From Sphingomonadaceae bacterium (lineage in GTDB: Bacteria > Pseudomonadota > Alphaproteobacteria > Sphingomonadales > Sphingomonadaceae): a DNA stretch of 8,795 nucleotides. The stretch covers positions 1-8,795 of the forward strand of contig JACDGO010000063.1 in assembly GCA_013821585.1 (NCBI GenBank), in the 5' to 3' direction. Shown one piece after another: positions 7,418 to 8,795 of this stretch (the stretch's first letter is position 1; each line of letters begins with the position of its first letter). The notes below the pieces were generated by a model. That model was not told where the DNA came from. It worked only from the letters and a program-made list of their open reading frames with translations, and made no database searches. The position numbers were made by a program, and so were the translations under genes.

Positions 7418-8514
7418 TCCGGTTTCTCGACATCTCGGCCGCTTATCTGGAACTGAGCGACGAAATCGATGCGGCGATCAACCGGGTGGTGCGCTCGGGC
7501 TGGTTCATATTGGGAGCCGAGGTCGAGAGCTTTGAGCGCGCGTTCGCCGATTATTGCGACTCGCGCGAAGCCGTAGGCGTAGCTAACGGACTGGACGCGC
7601 TTGTAATCGCATTGCGCGCGCTAGGTATTGGCGAAGGCGACGAGGTCATTGTGCCTTCGAATACTTTTATCGCGACGTGGCTGGCGGTCAGTCAGTGCGG
7701 CGCGAAACCTATACCTGTCGAACCGACCGAACGCGGATACAACATCGATGTCGGCAAGATCGAACAGGCAATCACGCAACGAACGCGCGCGATCATTCCC
7801 GTTCATTTATTCGGTCAGCCCGCCGATCTCGACCCCATAATTGAGATTGCTCGGCATCATGGCCTAAAGGTCATCGAGGACGCAGCGCAGGCACACGGCG
7901 CCAAGTACAAAGGCAAGCCAATCGGAGCGCATGGCGATGCCGTGACGTGGAGTTTCTATCCTGCAAAAAATTTGGGGGCGATGGGTGACGGCGGAGCGAT
8001 CACTACCGACGATTCTGATCTCGCGCAGCGGATGCGAATTATTCGGAATTATGGCTCTTCCGAGAAGTATGTTCACGATGTGCGCGGTGTGAACAGCAGG
8101 TTAGATCCGATCCAAGCCGCAGTGCTGAACGTGAAGTTGCGATACCTCGACGCTTGGAATGCTCGTCGCGTTGCAATTGCCGCAACCTATCAGATGGCGC
8201 TGGCTGACTCGAACCTCATGCTTCCGAACGTACCCAATTGGGCCAGTCCATCTTGGCACCTGTTCGTCGTACGGCACCGTGACCGCGATTCTTTCCAGGC
8301 CCGATTGGCGGAGAATGGCGTCGAGACCCTGGTTCATTACCCAATCGCTCCTCACCGACAGGGCGCGTATCTCGAAATGGCGCTCTGCGACGCGCAGCTC
8401 CCGATCGCCTCGCGACAATCTGCCGAAGTGTTAAGCCTCCCAATGGGTCCGCATCTAGCAGAAAGCGACGTTGCGGCTGTGATCGAGGCGGTTGCGCGCC
8501 TGTCGCCTGGTTGA
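7414..8514 (+). CDS. PLP-dependent sugar aminotransferase (DegT/DnrJ/EryC1/StrS; FdtB/QdtB-like)
   Basis: Role: transfers an amino group, normally from glutamate, to C3 of the dTDP-3-keto-6-deoxyhexose made by the preceding ketoisomerase, giving dTDP-Fuc3N or dTDP-Qui3N in the cytoplasm. Seen: 366 residues, the usual family length. It opens with FLDISAAY and [14 protein letters not shown] (28-41). GVANGLDAL (55-63) binds cofactor phosphate, and [11 protein letters not shown] (81-91) and EDAAQAHGA (155-163) follow, with Asp-156 facing the PLP ring nitrogen. The Schiff-base Lys-185 sits in [17 protein letters not shown] (180-196). [12 protein letters not shown] (227-238) and the substrate-end HYPIAPHRQ (308-316) complete the set, and no key residue is missing. 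ATG 7414 overlaps the upstream stop as ATGA, with GGAAG at about 7402-7406 as a possible ribosome site. The pairing with the fused acetyltransferase-ketoisomerase is the main reason to assign C3 rather than C4 amination. The family alone would not decide this. Confidence 0.93.
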   Translation: MIRFLDISAAYLELSDEIDAAINRVVRSGWFILGAEVESFERAFADYCDSREAVGVANGLDALVIALRALGIGEGDEVIVPSNTFIATWLAVSQCGAKPIPVEPTERGYNIDVGKIEQAITQRTRAIIPVHLFGQPADLDPIIEIARHHGLKVIEDAAQAHGAKYKGKPIGAHGDAVTWSFYPAKNLGAMGDGGAITTDDSDLAQRMRIIRNYGSSEKYVHDVRGVNSRLDPIQAAVLNVKLRYLDAWNARRVAIAATYQMALADSNLMLPNVPNWASPSWHLFVVRHRDRDSFQARLAENGVETLVHYPIAPHRQGAYLEMALCDAQLPIASRQSAEVLSLPMGPHLAESDVAAVIEAVARLSPG

Positions 8515-8516
8515 TG
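8512..8516 (+). promoter_or_regulatory. TGATG stop/start overlap
   Basis: The aminotransferase stop TGA (8512-8514) shares its A with the ATG that opens the flippase gene. This implies coupled translation and ties the membrane exporter to the nucleotide-sugar genes in one operon. Confidence 0.6.
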
Positions 8517-8795
8517 ACGAGCACACGCAACTTCCGGCACATTCTGCGGTCGACATCGATTATCGGCGTCGCCTCCGTTGCAAACATACTCATTGGACTT
8601 ATCCGGACAAAGGTCGCTGCGCTGATTGTCGGACCTACCGGAATCGGGTCGATCGGCCTGCTTCAGGCCACTCTTTCCGCTGCGGCGACTATTGCTGGCT
8701 TAGGATTGGGCATGGCGGGCACGCGCGAGATATCGGACGCGGTGGCGCGTGGCGGTGGTATAGCAGTGGCCTTGGCTGCACGAGCGTTGCTGGGG
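8514..8795 (+). CDS. Wzx-type O-antigen/polysaccharide repeat-unit flippase, 5' part only
   Basis: Role: flips undecaprenyl-pyrophosphate-linked repeat units from the cytoplasmic to the periplasmic face of the inner membrane. Seen: 94 codons open to the window edge, with no stop. After a short polar start ([13 protein letters not shown]) comes a first membrane segment, about residues 14-30 (STSIIGVASVANILIGL). A loop follows with RTKVAALIVGPTGIGSIGLL (31-50), and then a second hydrophobic segment, about 51-68, running into MAGTREISDAVARGGG. The K-xxA-xxxGP-xG-xG pattern at the end of the first segment, followed by an ISD-type amphipathic stretch, matches the N-terminus of the WzxE/O-antigen translocase branch of the MOP exporters as I know it. 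The full protein should be about 400-480 residues, so roughly four fifths lies beyond the window. Its position directly after the amino-sugar genes supports the call. Confidence 0.8.
   Translation, partial: MTSTRNFRHILRSTSIIGVASVANILIGLIRTKVAALIVGPTGIGSIGLLQATLSAAATIAGLGLGMAGTREISDAVARGGGIAVALAARALLG

Noticed and set aside
8216..8593. Minus-strand open frame crossing the aminotransferase/flippase junction
   Set aside because: It overlaps two supported plus-strand genes and encodes an Arg/Pro-rich product without motifs.

Overview
The window reads as part of a surface-polysaccharide (O-antigen or exopolysaccharide) gene cluster. All recognisable genes lie on the + strand and are closely packed. 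The DNA is GC-rich with many CGATCG/GATCGGC-type words. Together with the gene families, this suggests a Gram-negative proteobacterium, possibly an alphaproteobacterium such as the Sphingomonadales. That taxonomic guess rests on composition only and is weak.

Layout from left to right: (1) 39-1466, a Tat-exported right-handed parallel beta-helix protein of the pectate-lyase-3 type. (2) 1527-2172, a broken family-2 glycosyltransferase. Its N-terminal third and C-terminal part remain, but the middle is missing and there is a +1 frameshift near 1749. (3) 2172-3329, an intact family-4 (GT-B) glycosyltransferase. (4) 3405-4376, a SAM-dependent methyltransferase with an N-terminal four-cysteine, probably zinc-binding, segment. 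(5) 4376-6388, an OafA-type membrane O-acyltransferase with a C-terminal SGNH domain. (6) 6491-7417, a two-domain protein joining a left-handed beta-helix acetyltransferase to a WxcM/FdtA-type sugar 3,4-ketoisomerase. (7) 7414-8514, a DegT/DnrJ/EryC1/StrS aminotransferase. (8) 8514 to the window end, the first 94 codons of a Wzx-type lipid-linked oligosaccharide flippase.

Genes 6 and 7 together supply three activities: 3,4-ketoisomerisation, C3 transamination and N-acetylation. These convert dTDP-4-keto-6-deoxyglucose into dTDP-Fuc3NAc or dTDP-Qui3NAc. The rmlA/rmlB functions that make the precursor are not in the window. The glycosyltransferase, methyltransferase and acyltransferase would assemble and decorate a repeat unit on the lipid carrier, and the flippase would move it to the periplasm. 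The beta-helix protein, exported in folded form, could act on or bind the finished polymer.

The four junctions 2/3, 4/5, 6/7 and 7/8 all overlap by 1 or 4 bases (TAGTG twice, ATGA, TGATG), which indicates operon organisation and translational coupling. The two larger gaps, 3330-3404 and 6389-6490, show no convincing terminator or promoter. I see no tRNA, rRNA, CRISPR array, insertion sequence or attachment site. I found no evidence for a wholly new system. The points most worth a second look are the internally deleted glycosyltransferase, the fused acetyltransferase-ketoisomerase and the cysteine ladder of the beta-helix protein.
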